A DNA stretch of 64,000 nucleotides from Mariannaea sp. PMI_226. Taxonomy: Eukaryota > Ascomycota > Sordariomycetes > Hypocreales > Nectriaceae. The translations under genes were made by a program, and so were the position numbers. The notes beneath the pieces were generated by a model, which did not search any database, had not been told where the DNA came from, and saw nothing but the letters and a program-made list of their open reading frames with translations. This document shows, one piece after another, positions 13,400 to 26,643 of the stretch (position 1 is the stretch's first letter; every line of letters begins with the position of its first letter). Location: positions 2,486,501 through 2,550,500 of the forward strand of contig JANFOG010000003.1 in assembly GCA_024336345.1 (NCBI GenBank), given 5' to 3'.

Positions 13400-13906
13400 A
13401 CTATCAAGGAGTCCAAAGACGGCAATTAAATAAAAATTCGCCCACGCGGTGATGAAAAATAGCTGGTGGCCCTATATAAGTTAGATGTGAGAGGGGACGT
13501 CGGGTTGTGCGTTATCCTGGAGCTGAAGGCATGCAATCATTAGTAGAAAATGTGCGTAGCGTTATGTACCTACCTACAGATAAAAATGGCTATACTTGGT
13601 AATATTTCATCTTCTCGCAAAATTTCGTTACCCTTCCTCAGTATTAAAGGGCGCATTGAGGGATTGAATGATGATGTTTCTAGCCCCTCCATTGAGAGAG
13701 GTAAGGTAAGGTACCTGTATCTTTGTACCTCTGCATTGAGTTGTGTCCCCACTCGAGCTCGACCTTCCACTGCCCCGCCTCCCGTTGCCCCTTTGGCCTC
13801 CAACTTCCATGCATTGAGCCTCATACGCCATCGCCCACCAAGCTTCCCTCTCGACGTCGCAAAACTCCTCCATCCATCTTGCGTAGCTGGCTACCGATTC
13901 ACCATC
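13400..13906. other. Intergenic region upstream of the capping-protein gene
   Basis: About 0.5 kb separates the BCKDH stop from the next start codon. It holds a copy of the intergenic element AAGGTACCTG at 13708-13717 and a pyrimidine-rich leader at 13740-13900. No additional gene was found. Confidence 0.5.
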
Positions 13907-15079
13907 ATGTCTGAGCTTGATACAGTCTCAGCCTTCGTCGAAGGCGCTCCACCAGGAGAGGTACTTGACAAGCTCCACGTCAGCCCGAACCATTAGCTAA
14001 CACACATCCTAAGCTCGCAGACGTCGTCGCAGGTACCACCACCTGAGCCTTCCATTCTCGACCGGCGCGTGGGCTAATTTACTTCTTTTAGATATCAAGG
14101 CGCTGACCCTCTCGTCCCCCGACATCATTAGTAGCCTTGCACCCGCCTTCGAGAAGTACAATGAGGAGCAGTTTGTTACGGTGAAGCTGCCAGGTAGCAG
14201 TCAACCAGTAGGTCGACTACAAGCATATCCAGGAACTAAATAGATCTTCAATTCTGAACAGATCTAAACAGGTCATTATCAGCTCCCATAACTCACTTGG
14301 GAACGGCCGGTACTTTGATGTGGAAAGCTCGTCCAGCTTCTCCTTCGACCATGCAACTCAGGTTCGTCCGGAGAACCACCAAAACATGGAACCACAACCG
14401 ATTAACAAGATACTAGAAAGCTAGCGCTGTGCAAAGCTACGTCTTGGAAGGGTCCCAGGCTGATCTGGTGTGAGTGCTTCTAATCCAAGCCTTGCCCTCC
14501 TATGTCGCCAGTTATTGACTTTCCTACAGGAAATCCACGCTCAAGAGCCTGAAGCCATACGTCCAAGAGCACTTTGCGAACGCTGCCTACGGCGTTTATC
14601 CCATCGAATCCGACTCCAAGATTGCCGTTGTCATTGTCGGAAACAAATATAGCCCTAACAACTTCTGGTACGTTTCCTTGGACGGTACATGAAAGGTATA
14701 CCTCGTGGAGGTGCTAAGATTACAACACAGGAATGGTCGCTGGCGGTCCTTGTACATCTTTGATCCTTCGTCCGGCACTCTAGAAGGCTCCGTTAAGGTG
14801 GACGTTCATTACTATGAGGATGGCAATGTGCGTCTTCTGACCAACAGGCCATCATCAGCCTCCATCCCGTCAGGCACTGGTGCAGGCATCATCAAAGAGA
14901 TCTCTGTATCGGAGAAGAAGTATCAGGAGGAGCTTAACCGCGGCTTTGTGAGCCTTAGTGAAGGTGCATTCAAGGCCTTGAGGCGACAGCTCCCCGTCAC
15001 AAGGCAGAAGATTGAATGGGATAGAGTGACAAGCTACCGGCTCGGCCAGGACATTGGAGGTGGAAGCTCTAGACGATAG
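13907..15079 (+). CDS. cap1: F-actin capping protein subunit alpha
   Basis: The product forms a heterodimer with capping protein beta and caps barbed ends of actin filaments at cortical patches and growing tips. Seven exons were joined by phase: 13907-13960, 14014-14032, 14092-14207, 14272-14361, 14417-14469, 14530-14667 and 14731-15079, giving 272 residues, the usual length. Landmarks are SELDTVSAFVEGAPPGE at the start, SSHNSLGNGRYFD, VQEHFANAAYGVYPI, NNFWNGRWRSLYIF, the strand region VDVHYYEDGNVRLLT and the C-terminal actin-binding helix region RRQLPVTRQKIEWDRV. All introns are 53-64 nt long, apart from short variations, with normal donors. The second exon is only 19 nt, so automated predictions may miss it. 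Every join restores the family sequence, so the model is firm. Confidence 0.93.
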
Positions 15080-17863
15080 ATGAGATACCTAGACCCGAAA
15101 GCGTCTTTTCTGGAGGACAGAATGGTTTGAAACCCGTGTCAAAAAGGCGCTTAACAGTGCTGGAATGGGATAATGAAGTCGCAGCATGTTACATACAAGT
15201 AGTTATTATCCCCTTGGAGTCACGATGAACGAGCGGATGGGAACAAGTCACACTGTGGGGAGAATGAGATGGAGGTGTGCCACTGCCGAAACAAGATGAG
15301 AAATCACTAGAATCAAGATTGCGAACTGTACATCTGAAATTATGACGGGAATAGAAACTGCGCGAGTATGGACCGCAATAGATTGCTCGATGTAGCATGT
15401 CCGAACGGAAAGGGGGGGTAGCCTCTTACAGTTGCTGTTCTTGGCAAATCTAGGCTATCAGTTGGCAATGCCAGACGACAAAGCTCATGTGTAGCTGCAG
15501 CGTGACGGGTTCCAGGTTTGCCTTGTCTCTCGTAACTCATGTAGTGCAAATGGGATATCGGTACTTTATTCGCGTCCGCAAATTGCTGCATATCACAGGC
15601 ACACAATGCCTTATGCTTGGTGCGCCTGATCAGTTGACTTTCCTGAAGAAGAATTGGTGTTCTTATCCCTTCTACCGCCAACTACCCACTTTGACCCTCA
15701 AGAACCTTGAACACCTGAGGGTTTTTTATAGATTGTCGCGGTTCTCACGGCTGATTTGTAAAAAACTGCAAGTAGCTATCGTCATGACAAATGATTCTCT
15801 GCAAGCAGATATGCTGGACAGCACATGTCCTGTTTGCAAACCAAATTGAATTCATATCATATAAACTTGGTATGTCTCACGCATGATTCAGCTCTGCTTG
15901 AGACCATATTATGTTGAGGGCAAATGGTGTCTGCCAATGTATTCAACTTATCAAGCTCAAATGAACAAACAAGGATGATGTTTCTTTCCATCTCACTGCT
16001 ATCAAGCTCAGAGGGGGAAAAGTCTCATATACCACTGATGATTCAGCACTTGCGGATGATTCAGAGGCGACTAGAATAAATCATCATCACCCCGCACTTG
16101 GGAGTATAAATCAAGAATAAGCACTCCAACAGAAATCCGGGACAATCTGGAAAGAGAAAGGTGTCAGATGAAAGATCGAGGCTAGGCCGAAACTAAGATA
16201 ACACCAGAAGTGATCATCAACAGGCGAGCGCTCAAGAAACACAGACGTCTCCGTGTATTATATCTCAAAACGGTACAGGTAGACGGGCGCACATGCCAAC
16301 CCCACGTCTCACTACCTGGCACAGTTCTATGTGGAGGGGTACCGCCCGATCGTCTGGAACGCCAGGGCGCAATGGAAGAGAGAGGTGCATCACTTGTAGA
16401 TAGATGTCGACTGTACCCTGCCTACCTGGCCAGTCTACCTAGACAGCCTATCTCTACGTTAGGCAGTCGACCGGCGAAATCTGGTGCATTTCATTTCCAG
16501 TTCGCTTTGGACAAAGATGCCGTGGGGCAAAAGGAACTATCAGAGGTCCGAGGTGAGACTTTATTTAGGCTGTTGGAGGTATCGAGCTTGACGAGTGGGA
16601 GGCAGAAGAGATTATTACAAGGTCTCTCAATGGTCAGCCTTCTTTCAACAAATGATACAAGTACAACAGACATCGCCACAAAGCGTAAGCGTGGGCCCTC
16701 AAGTAACCGTGACCCCTCATGATGCACAGTAGCCACTTCAAAATGTGCGGAGGCGGGGTCAAGAGTCGTCACGGTGGGCAAAGCTAGAGCCAACGTATTA
16801 GGTAGAAAATGACGATAGAAACATTGAATGTGTGTGTGTGTGCGTGGAGATTTGGAGGGCGCCATCAGGCGTTCTCACGGAGATAGTTGCCCGGCTGAGG
16901 CCGCATGTAACGGCGTCCATCACTTGACTTGGGTTCTTTCTAAAGTTGCTGAAAAGGGAAATTTCTCTCCTAGGCATGAATTCCGAAAAGGTTCCAGTTT
17001 ACCGAGGCGTTTGCCGAGGAGCCAGAGGAGCCAGAGGGCTGCATGAGACTTTCGTCCATCCTGTGCCTCAACTAACGACAAAAGGAGAAAGACAATTGGC
17101 CAAGAGGGAAAAAGATTTGATGAATGAAACGGGCAACTTCTTGACGTTCGAGTACAGTGCGGGGGCGGAAATGGAGGAAACGGGCAAGGTTGCGGGAAAC
17201 GGACAGCGTTCGGTTGGTATGAAAGCCACGGGATATCAATCGGGAGATCATAGTAGCACGGCAAGTGCCCAGTTCCGGATTCCGGATTCCGGAATAAGAG
17301 AGAGCGCGCCTGGTGGCAACACTGTTGTGCTTCATTGTAACTTGATATGTCGGGTACCTACTATAGACTATCTCTCCGTACCTACCTACCAGACCTACTC
17401 TAACTTACCAGTCGAACTGAGATATGAGTATGAGCGAATATTAGCCACCAGGTTTCTTGGGGGGAAAGCTGCCTCAAAGAGCATCCACACCTACAACATA
17501 CCTACGAATCGTAGGTAGCTGATGGGTATGCGTATTCGTACCTGTTGAATGCGACTGCGCGCACCTAATAGATTTCGATGTGCTTGGCCATCTCGGCAGA
17601 AGATTGCTGAAAAAAGACATTTCATTGCGCGGAGCTAATTTGCCCCTGTCAGAACAATGACCACAGCCAATCAGCGTAGGCGAGCGGTAATATTCGCTCG
17701 TGCCATTGGCGGTTGTTCGGTGGCGGCTCCATGCTCATGGGTCACAAATGGGGCTTCGGAACTTGAGCAAACCGATCGAACCAGTTCAGGACACCTCAAC
17801 CATGCGGAAGGGACGCAAAGTAAACGGAGAGCCTGATTTTTTTTTTTTTTTCTTTTTTCTGAA

Positions 17864-17894
<31 letters not shown>

Positions 17895-18805
17895 GACGCA
17901 TTGATTGCAGGTACAGGCCGGTTGATGGTAATAATAAGTGCAATACGTGTGACATATTCACAGTTTCAAAGGATACCTACATTCCTTGGCAGTCAACTGC
18001 AGAGATAGTTCAGTACTTTGAATCACCCTCGCTGGAGGTACAGCTTAGTCCTCTTGGGTTCAGCGGTAACCAAGGTAGGTAGTGCGATGCTATTGTACTT
18101 CATAACTGCAGAATGATAACGTTCATTCGCAGCCCGCCGATGGGGGAGAGTCCGACGGGTGGTCCGACCACACCCACCTTTGCGAGTCAAGGTGGAGGAG
18201 GCACCATAAGAAAAGACGCCTCCAGCACGGAGTACATGAAAGGTACCTTGCACAAGTTTCAGTGAGTGCAGGCGAAACAAAAGACAAAAATCTCGCCCCA
18301 AAAGATTAGAGAGTTGCTATGTTGGCGTGCAAGGGGCAGTGTTGGTCAATCGCCATTTTACTTGCGAGTGCTGGAGTTGTATCACATTGGTACCACCCAA
18401 GCTTTTCATTCAACTAATAAGGTACAGTAGTTTATCAAGCCTCCCCAACTCTCTGGCGCACTTCATACTACTATGGTATGTACTCACCGGCAAGTTTGGC
18501 AAGGTACCTGCATGGGTACCTAACCTGCCTATCTGTCCTGGTCGCTCCTCTCCTCTACCGCGCGACAGGGGCCTTCGTCCAGGTCACTTACCTTGGGTTA
18601 GATTCTGCCATCCCCGTAGTCCAGGTACCCTGTCCCGCTCCCGAACTTTCAACAGATCCTCCACCTACTTCTCCTCCTCGTCCTCACCTCTTCTTTCTCA
18701 ACTTTCCAACTCCATCGCCTCACTCGCCCGCGAAACCTCGAGCACCTTGATATCCTCGCGCCTTCCACCTTCTCCCCCACCAACTCGCACTACAACACCG
18801 CAGCA
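15080..18805. other. Long intergenic region with homopolymer tracts
   Basis: No gene can be supported in these 3.7 kb. Open frames at 16210-16722 and 16946-17518 lack codon bias and domains. A T15 run at 17837-17851 is followed by a G30 run at 17864-17893. Palindromic AAGGTACCTT occurs at 18240-18249 and AAGGTACCTG at 18501-18510. The last 250 bases are pyrimidine-rich and form the probable cytochrome b5 leader. Confidence 0.5.
17837..17893. repeat. T15 tract and G30 homopolymer
   Basis: A run of 15 T (17837-17851) and a second short T run are followed by 30 uninterrupted G (17864-17893). Such a G tract can fold as a G-quadruplex and also causes polymerase slippage, so its exact length in the assembly is uncertain. 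Confidence 0.9.
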
Positions 18806-19373
18806 ATGGCCGACGACAAGATCTTCACCTATCAGGATGTTGCTGAGCACAACACCAAGAACGACATGTTTGTCGTGATTCACGACAAGGTCTACGACTG
18901 CACCAAGTTCCTTGACGAGCATCCGTATGTCTCCCAATCCCCTTGCTGCTCCCAATCCCTTAAAACCTCCCCCAATGAATTCTTACTAACATTTGCTCTC
19001 TCTTCCTTATAGTGGTGGTGAGGAGGTCATGCTTGACGTTGCTGGCCAGGATTCCACTGAGGCTTTCGAGGATGTCGGCCACAGTGACGAGGCTCGTGAG
19101 GTCCTCGAGAAGCTCTACGTCGGTGACTTGAAGCGCCAGGTAAGAACTCACAGCGTCAATTGCCCCATTGCGCTCCATCTTGATGCTAATCTTCACCTTT
19201 TCTAGGCTGGCGACCCCAACCCCAAGAACGCTTCTGCCCCGATCAACTCCCCCGGTAAGAACGAGGGTGGTGGTCTGAGCCTCGGCACCTACTCCATTGT
19301 CGTTCTGGGCGGATTTGCTGCCTACCTGGCCTACAACTACCTGCAGCAGCAGGCCGCCGCTCAGCAGGCTTAA
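18806..19373 (+). CDS. cyb5: Cytochrome b5, ER tail-anchored
   Basis: This small haem protein donates electrons to fatty-acid desaturases, sterol enzymes and some P450s at the ER surface. Three exons (18806-18924, 19013-19139, 19206-19373) give 137 residues. The haem domain occupies about residues 4-80, with axial histidines His39 in the HPGG motif (split by intron 1) and His63 in DVGHSDEA. A hydrophilic Pro/Asn/Gly linker leads to one C-terminal membrane segment, [18 protein letters not shown], followed by a short Gln/Ala tail, as in tail-anchored forms. The start codon lies in a good context (gcaATGG) after a pyrimidine-rich leader. The third-base C preference suggests strong expression. 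Nothing is missing. Confidence 0.96.
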
Positions 19374-20279
19374 GTATACTGCCAAGGATTTGAAAAGAAC
19401 CCAGTCTAGCAGTACCGCAATCCGCACATTGCAATCTGTTTTGTTCTGGAACCTAAGGCATGGCCTCAAAGTCAATGAAACTTCTGTGCCAACAAAATGC
19501 CACTGGAATTGGGAGTTTGACTTGGGCTTGGGCAATTTAGACGATGCGCGCATAACAATTCTGGCTTGGACATGATGATTTCAGCGGGTGGCTCCAAAAT
19601 ATACACACCCCTTATGTTCCGATTTTTTTTTTGTTGGGGGGGCAGATTGGGCGCGGAGCCCGAAGATGAATCGCATCCTTGTCAACTGCTTTCATGGCAA
19701 GGCTTTTTGGAGCATGGTGTTGCAATGAAAGAATTTCTCGGAAAGTAGAGGGGGAGAAACCGGAATCTTGGACCGTAGATATTATATCCTTTATAATGGA
19801 CGCAAATGATTGATCACGACGCAAATATTTATCCATTTCACATGATTGCATTTCCTAAGTGCACAGCTAATTAACACACCCTTGCGCTCAATCAAAGACA
19901 ATGCGGCCAAGTGGCAGTTCGTAAGGCTGTGTGTGGCTGACACTCAGAAAAAAAAAAGCACTTACCGCCTTGGTAGTTTACCCAGGCTTGCATGGGTGAG
20001 TTGAGCCACTACCTTCCTGCGCCACATCTGACAGTCAGCCTCATCCTGGGGTTCGACGTCAAACTCAATCTCAGCTTGGTCATCGCTCTGCCTGCTGTAG
20101 CTGGCCCTTTATTCTTCTCTGCTCAACTCTCTCCCTTCTTCCCTTTCACTCTTTTTTCGTTTCTCTTTGCCCTTGCCTTTCCTCTCTCCTACCAAGAGCT
20201 GTTGGAAACGCCCTGTTAGCCAGCGTCCTCCCCTTTCCTCCCTTCCCCCCTCCCCGACGCTGCAACCATCTCGCCTATC
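19374..20279. other. Intergenic region between cyb5 and the TFIIE-beta gene
   Basis: It holds the cyb5 3' flank and, from about 20050, a strongly pyrimidine-rich stretch that is the likely promoter and leader of the next gene. No additional gene was seen. Confidence 0.5.
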
Positions 20280-21176
20280 ATGTCTTCGTACCTCGAGAAA
20301 CAGTCCAACGCCTTCAGAGGAACCCTCGCCTCAGCCGCCACGAAAATCTCCAACCCCTCCACAGCCAAGGCATCTCTTGCACCACCGTCGCCATCACCAT
20401 CTGCTACCTCCGATCCAAACACCCCCAGCGCCAAGCGAAAACGCGATGTCCTCCCCGCAGTCCCTTACTCGCAGCCTGAGCTCACTGGCTACGGCGCCGA
20501 GGTCAAGACCCAGATGACCTTTGCCGTGGATTTGCTCAAGAAGAAGGGCGAGGCCAAGACGATTGCCGAGATCATCGACCACTTGAGCTTGCAGAACTAT
20601 GCCCAGGAACACAAACGCCAGCTTGCCGAAGGCCTTCGTGGCCATCCCCGCATCGACTGGCGGCCCGATCCCAGCCTGAGCGAACAGACGTGGGAGACGG
20701 GCAAGTATACGCATCGGCCCATCATCCCCGGAGTCAAGGACGCAACGTCGCTCCTCGCCCATCTTCAGCGCAAAACGGACGCCTCGGGCGTGTCTGTCAA
20801 GGACCTCAAGGACGGCTGGCCCGATTGCGAGGATACTCTGTCGCAGCTGGAAGCCAAGCATAAGATCCTCGTCGTCCGCACCAAAAAGGACAACTTACCG
20901 CGATACGTCTGGCCCGACGACCCTTCACTGCACTACAGCGTCCAAGACGAGTTCCGCAGCATGTGGCACCGCGTACCAATCCCCAGCCTCGACGATATGC
21001 ACCGCAAGCTTGTCAGTGTTGGGCAGAAGCCTACGAGTGAGGACCCCAACAAGCTTGTCCAAGGCCTTGGTGCGAAGCCGAAGGCTCAAAGAAAGCGAGC
21101 CGGAAAGCGTGTCGGAAAGGCTACCAACGTGCACATGGCGCATCTGATGCAGGACTACAGCGGAATGCGACGATAA
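20280..21176 (+). CDS. tfa2: Transcription initiation factor IIE subunit beta
   Basis: TFIIE-beta pairs with TFIIE-alpha in the RNA polymerase II pre-initiation complex and helps recruit TFIIH and open the promoter. The intronless frame gives 298 residues. After a Ser/Pro/Ala-rich N-terminus and a basic stretch (AKRKRD), a first winged helix lies at about 75-130 (MTFAVDLLKKKGEAKTIAEI). A second follows at about 160-220, including GWPDCEDTLSQLEAKHKILV and the characteristic PRYVWPDDPSLHY. The C-terminus is basic (KPKAQRKRAGKRVGK) and ends HLMQDYSGMRR, as expected for the DNA- and TFIIE-alpha-contacting tail. The ATG at 20280 follows a long pyrimidine leader and is the first in-frame ATG. It converges with the DsbA-like gene 0.5 kb downstream. 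Confidence 0.93.
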   Translation: MSSYLEKQSNAFRGTLASAATKISNPSTAKASLAPPSPSPSATSDPNTPSAKRKRDVLPAVPYSQPELTGYGAEVKTQMTFAVDLLKKKGEAKTIAEIIDHLSLQNYAQEHKRQLAEGLRGHPRIDWRPDPSLSEQTWETGKYTHRPIIPGVKDATSLLAHLQRKTDASGVSVKDLKDGWPDCEDTLSQLEAKHKILVVRTKKDNLPRYVWPDDPSLHYSVQDEFRSMWHRVPIPSLDDMHRKLVSVGQKPTSEDPNKLVQGLGAKPKAQRKRAGKRVGKATNVHMAHLMQDYSGMRR

Positions 21177-21679
21177 GGATGACATGCCATCATCTACATT
21201 GATCGATATCCCCTCAGAGATTTCAAACTTAAGGGTGAGAAATTCTGCATCAGGAAACAAAACTGAAAGGAAAACAACAACCCCAAAAAAAAGTTACAAG
21301 GCACTTTTTTCTTTTTCTTACACAGATTCACATTGGCACTATGAGGCGTCGGGACGGAGGGAACGGAATGGACTTTGGGATAGGGCGGTTTTGTTTCTAT
21401 TTTTTTTGTTTCTTATGTCTTTCTTCTCTCTTGTTTCCAATTTTGGCGCTGGCGAAGGGGCAAAGGCTTTTCTTTGGTTTCATTTCAGTCATTCGAAAGT
21501 CAACAAAAAATGTATATCCAACCAGCATGCGGTGGTTTTTACCCATAGACAAAGGGCGCACAACGATTAGAGCGCTGAAAAAGGGATCTTTTTGAGTCAG
21601 CGATTTCTTTTTTTTCTTTACGATTCAAATAGACATTATTACATCCTCCCATACTCCTCAATTTTCTTTTTGGGCCATG
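21177..21679. other. Convergent 3' region
   Basis: Half a kilobase between two converging stop codons, with several A- and T-rich tracts consistent with 3' untranslated regions of both genes. No gene was seen. Confidence 0.5.
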
Positions 21680-22707
21680 CTATGTTGCGTCTGATATTCT
21701 GTCGTTTACAATTTGTAGCCAATCTGAGATTGGTCTTTTCGTTGTTGGTAAGGATTTTGTTGTTATTGGTGATATCATCGTCGTTTTCGTATTCGTCGTC
21801 ATCGTCATCGCCGCCGCCGCCAGCATGTCCTCCGTCCTCTCTCTTACATACGTATCAAAGACACCCTCAAATAAGTCGGCGTCCTGGTAACCTCCTACGC
21901 GAAATCTGCCGCCGACCAGGACGCTTGGCACAGCCTCCACGCCGCAGGCCATGGCTGTCCTCACCTCCTCCTCGAGTTCGCTGCCCATGATGTCGCACCG
22001 TAGCACGCGCAGCACGGCCTCCTCCGCTAGCCCGGCAGCCTTCCCCACGGCGACCAGCCAGGTGGTATCAGAAACGTCCATGCCACGCTCGAAGTGTCCC
22101 CGGTACAAGGTCTCGACAACGGCACCCTGTGCGGCGGGACCAAGTCTTCGCAGCACCAGGGCGGATAGGCGGTGGGCAGCCTGTGATGGGCCGGTTGGGC
22201 CGTGGACGGCGAAGGATATGCCCTGGCGGGTGCCCGCGGCCTGGACGCCGTTGATGAAGGAGTGGAGCTTTTCGGGGCTCATGATGTTTGTGTAGAGGGA
22301 TCGTTTGTCCACTGGTGGGAGATGTCAGTTTGGGGGGCTGGTTTTTTTTTTTTTTTTTGACGTCATGACAAAAGGGATTCTTGGAGGCATGTATGCGCCA
22401 AGAGAGGACAGAGAGGGCTGCGGAGAGGAAGCGGAAGGTGGAGGGAGAGAAGGTAGGAAGAAACCCTTGATAATAATATAAAGAAGAACACTAAAAAGCG
22501 AAAGAGGAAGAAAAGGGAGGGTGTACGAAACTCACCTTTTCGAACTGTAGGATAAAGTAAATAGGGTTTCCAAATGACACGGAAGTCCACGCTTGGGTGG
22601 AGGGTCTTGAACCGGTCCATGGCTGTCTCGAGGCTTCGTTTCTCGAGGTAGCACCACGGACAGAGGAAGTCGGCGTGGACCACAATATCGATAAGCATGG
22701 TGGCCAA
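21680..22707 (-). CDS. DsbA/FrnE-family thioredoxin-fold oxidoreductase
   Basis: The protein belongs to the DSBA-like family whose fungal members are cytosolic disulfide or glutathione-linked oxidoreductases; the substrate is unknown. Two exons (22707-22536 and 22311-21680) give 267 residues. The thioredoxin-fold active site is at Cys16-Pro-Trp-Cys19 in HADFLCPWCYLEKRSLE. A helical insertion spans about 75-165 and includes HRLSALVLRRLGPAAQ and RGHFERGMDVSD. The cis-proline loop with the GVEAVPSVLVGGRFRVGGYQ block lies near the end. The C-terminal 40 residues are Thr- and Met-rich low complexity, specific to this protein. The intron contains a long T tract on the coding strand side and ends TGACATCTCCCACCAG. 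A second in-frame ATG at codon 4 is possible as start. No signal peptide is visible. Confidence 0.88.
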
Positions 22708-25044
22708 GACGAATTGTGATTGAATATTAGAGACCGAGTAGACCGAGTCGATAGAGTTTTTTTTTTTTTTTCAATGGGCGACGACGATGATGCTATATCG
22801 CATTGCAGGCTCATTCATAGAGAAGATATGGAGAGAGGGAGGGAGGGAGAAGAAGTGAGAGAAAGGGTTCATGAGAGTTTCAAGATCGAGCATCGAATCG
22901 CATTTGGAAATTTAGTAATTGATTAATACACACACCATCGGCGACCACCAACAACACACAGCTTCTTCCGACGGCCGTGTTCCGGCCGTCCTACGTCAAG
23001 CCATATGATCGAAGACTTGCGCAACTCAATATCGCACACGCCGGCCCCACACCATCCCGTCAGGCTACGCTTTGTGCCCGCCAGTTCCCTTTTGTAGAAG
23101 CAAGTTGATGATTTTGTCGATGATTACAAATCATAAAATGCTATACGGGCAACACTTGCATTGGAGGGAATGGAAGGGGGAAGGGATGAGGGGAGGGGTG
23201 CCTGCACCAGACAATAATTGTATTATACTACAGTTATTTTTTTTTTTTTGGTTCTTTTATTATTGTTGTTATTATTGCGATGTATTTGCTTGTCGAGACT
23301 AGTTTAGATTTACTCATAGATTGATATTTTAAAATCAAAGACCCACGCTTGGTAGCTTAGGCTCGGGCGAGTTTATTTAAGATGTCCGTCAGTCATTGGC
23401 AATGGAGAAGGTCTTTTGATTACAAGGCGAACGTGATTAGTTAGATTGGATAGGGTGATCATAGTTAGTGAAGGCAAGTGTTGGCGAAGGGGACTTGAGT
23501 TAAAGCAAAAGGAAAAGAAAGAAAAAAAAAGAAAGAAAAAAAGGATGAAAAGGGGTGGTGGGAGGGGCGGGAATGGGGGGTCTATATAATCATGACCTAA
23601 TTGCACCGCAGAAGACAAAAGATGGAAACGATGAAATCCCATCACCATCCACTTTTAGCCTGACACTATGTAGGAAATGTGCAACATGGATTTGGAATAT
23701 CAGGTCAAAGGGTGCTGTGTTCTCCTCACTCCAAGCTCGTTTCTATTTCTCTCTTACGAACCCTTCCCATAATCACACACAGAGAGTTACCTACCAATCC
23801 TCTTGGGTAATGAATTGGGTGCCTACCTCGGCGAAGGTAAGATAAGGTAAGGTACCCAAAACCAAAAGTGTTTGTCTTGTTTAGGTACATAGGAGATCAC
23901 AAGTTACATCGTGCATACTATACAGATTATACTTACATATATTTGGCCCAAGCACAGACACATCTTATGCCCAAGGTAAGTATGCCAAGGGTTTTTTTCC
24001 TTCATAGCGCGCGACTATCTCCGTCCCCGTCTACGGACTACTCCGTAATTAGATCGAACATCGAGTTGCAGAACTGAGTTCCAAATCTGGGGAACTTTGC
24101 TTCAGGTAGTATCGGGCTAGCACAGATCACTCCCTGGTCCATCGACCCTCTCAACCACTCAAGCCCGTGCATTAGCATCTCGGGAAGCTGTCACCTTAGT
24201 GAAGTTTTCCAAAAGGAAAAAAAAGAAAAAGAGAAAAAAGAAAAAGACGCCAACTCGTCACCTAGAGAGTCTATATGCAAAATGCCTTTGATGATTCGTA
24301 TTTTGATCTATTTTTTTTCCTCTTTACTTTCTTTTTGTTCTTTCCTCTCTCACCCATTTAGCACATTGATCAAGTTTCACATAGTCTCACAGTTTAAATG
24401 CAATGCAACGCAACGTACTCTCAAGCTTCATCGTTATCAAACAAGAAATGTCAATAGTCTATAGCGTGTTCCCCGATCCCAAGTCCAAGTATCTATGACG
24501 TACATAAAACAAACAGGTCAGTGTCTTGCGTTCCCGTAACGCCTGCTCCTTGCCTTCCGTGTTTTGAAAGCATCGGCAGCGTTCCTGTTAAACTCCTTCC
24601 CTTGAATATCGTGCAGACAGTGTCCATCATCCTTAGGTAACCGACCGCCAGTCTATTTCAAACTTGAACAAAGAAAAAGAATCGAGGAGATGATTGGGAA
24701 TCAATAAGATGAGATAGGAAACATGAAAAACCTAAGAAAAAAAAAGGAAAGGAAAAGGAGGGGAACAGCAAAATGCCATTCCAAACATGCTCCATCAAGG
24801 AGTGTGCCCGCTCGTCAGATTGATCCGGTAAGTAGGTATTAGGCGACAGAGAGGCACGTAATTCCAAATTCATGCAATTTTGAGAAGTGACGAAAGGGGG
24901 ATCCAGTCCAAGAACATCCACCATAGGAGTTCTGTACCCCGAAAAATGGGATTCATGTATCAAAAATACAGGGTATCATTGTTGAGCTTGCGGCCCTCAA
25001 CATTGGCCAGTTCCGTAAACCCATGCAGGAGTGGGTTGATGCAC
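22708..25044. other. Intergenic region with simple-sequence tracts
   Basis: No gene can be supported. The stretch holds purine-rich tracts (23505-23545, 24215-24250), T runs near 22758 and 23238, and a GGTAAGGTACCC element at about 23846. The right end is probable 3' UTR of the zinc-finger gene. Confidence 0.5.

Positions 25045-26643
<1,599 letters not shown>

Noticed and set aside
16946..17518. A 190-codon open frame in the gap before cyb5
   Set aside because: No domain, irregular composition, and the end is made of intergenic AGGTACC/TACC words.
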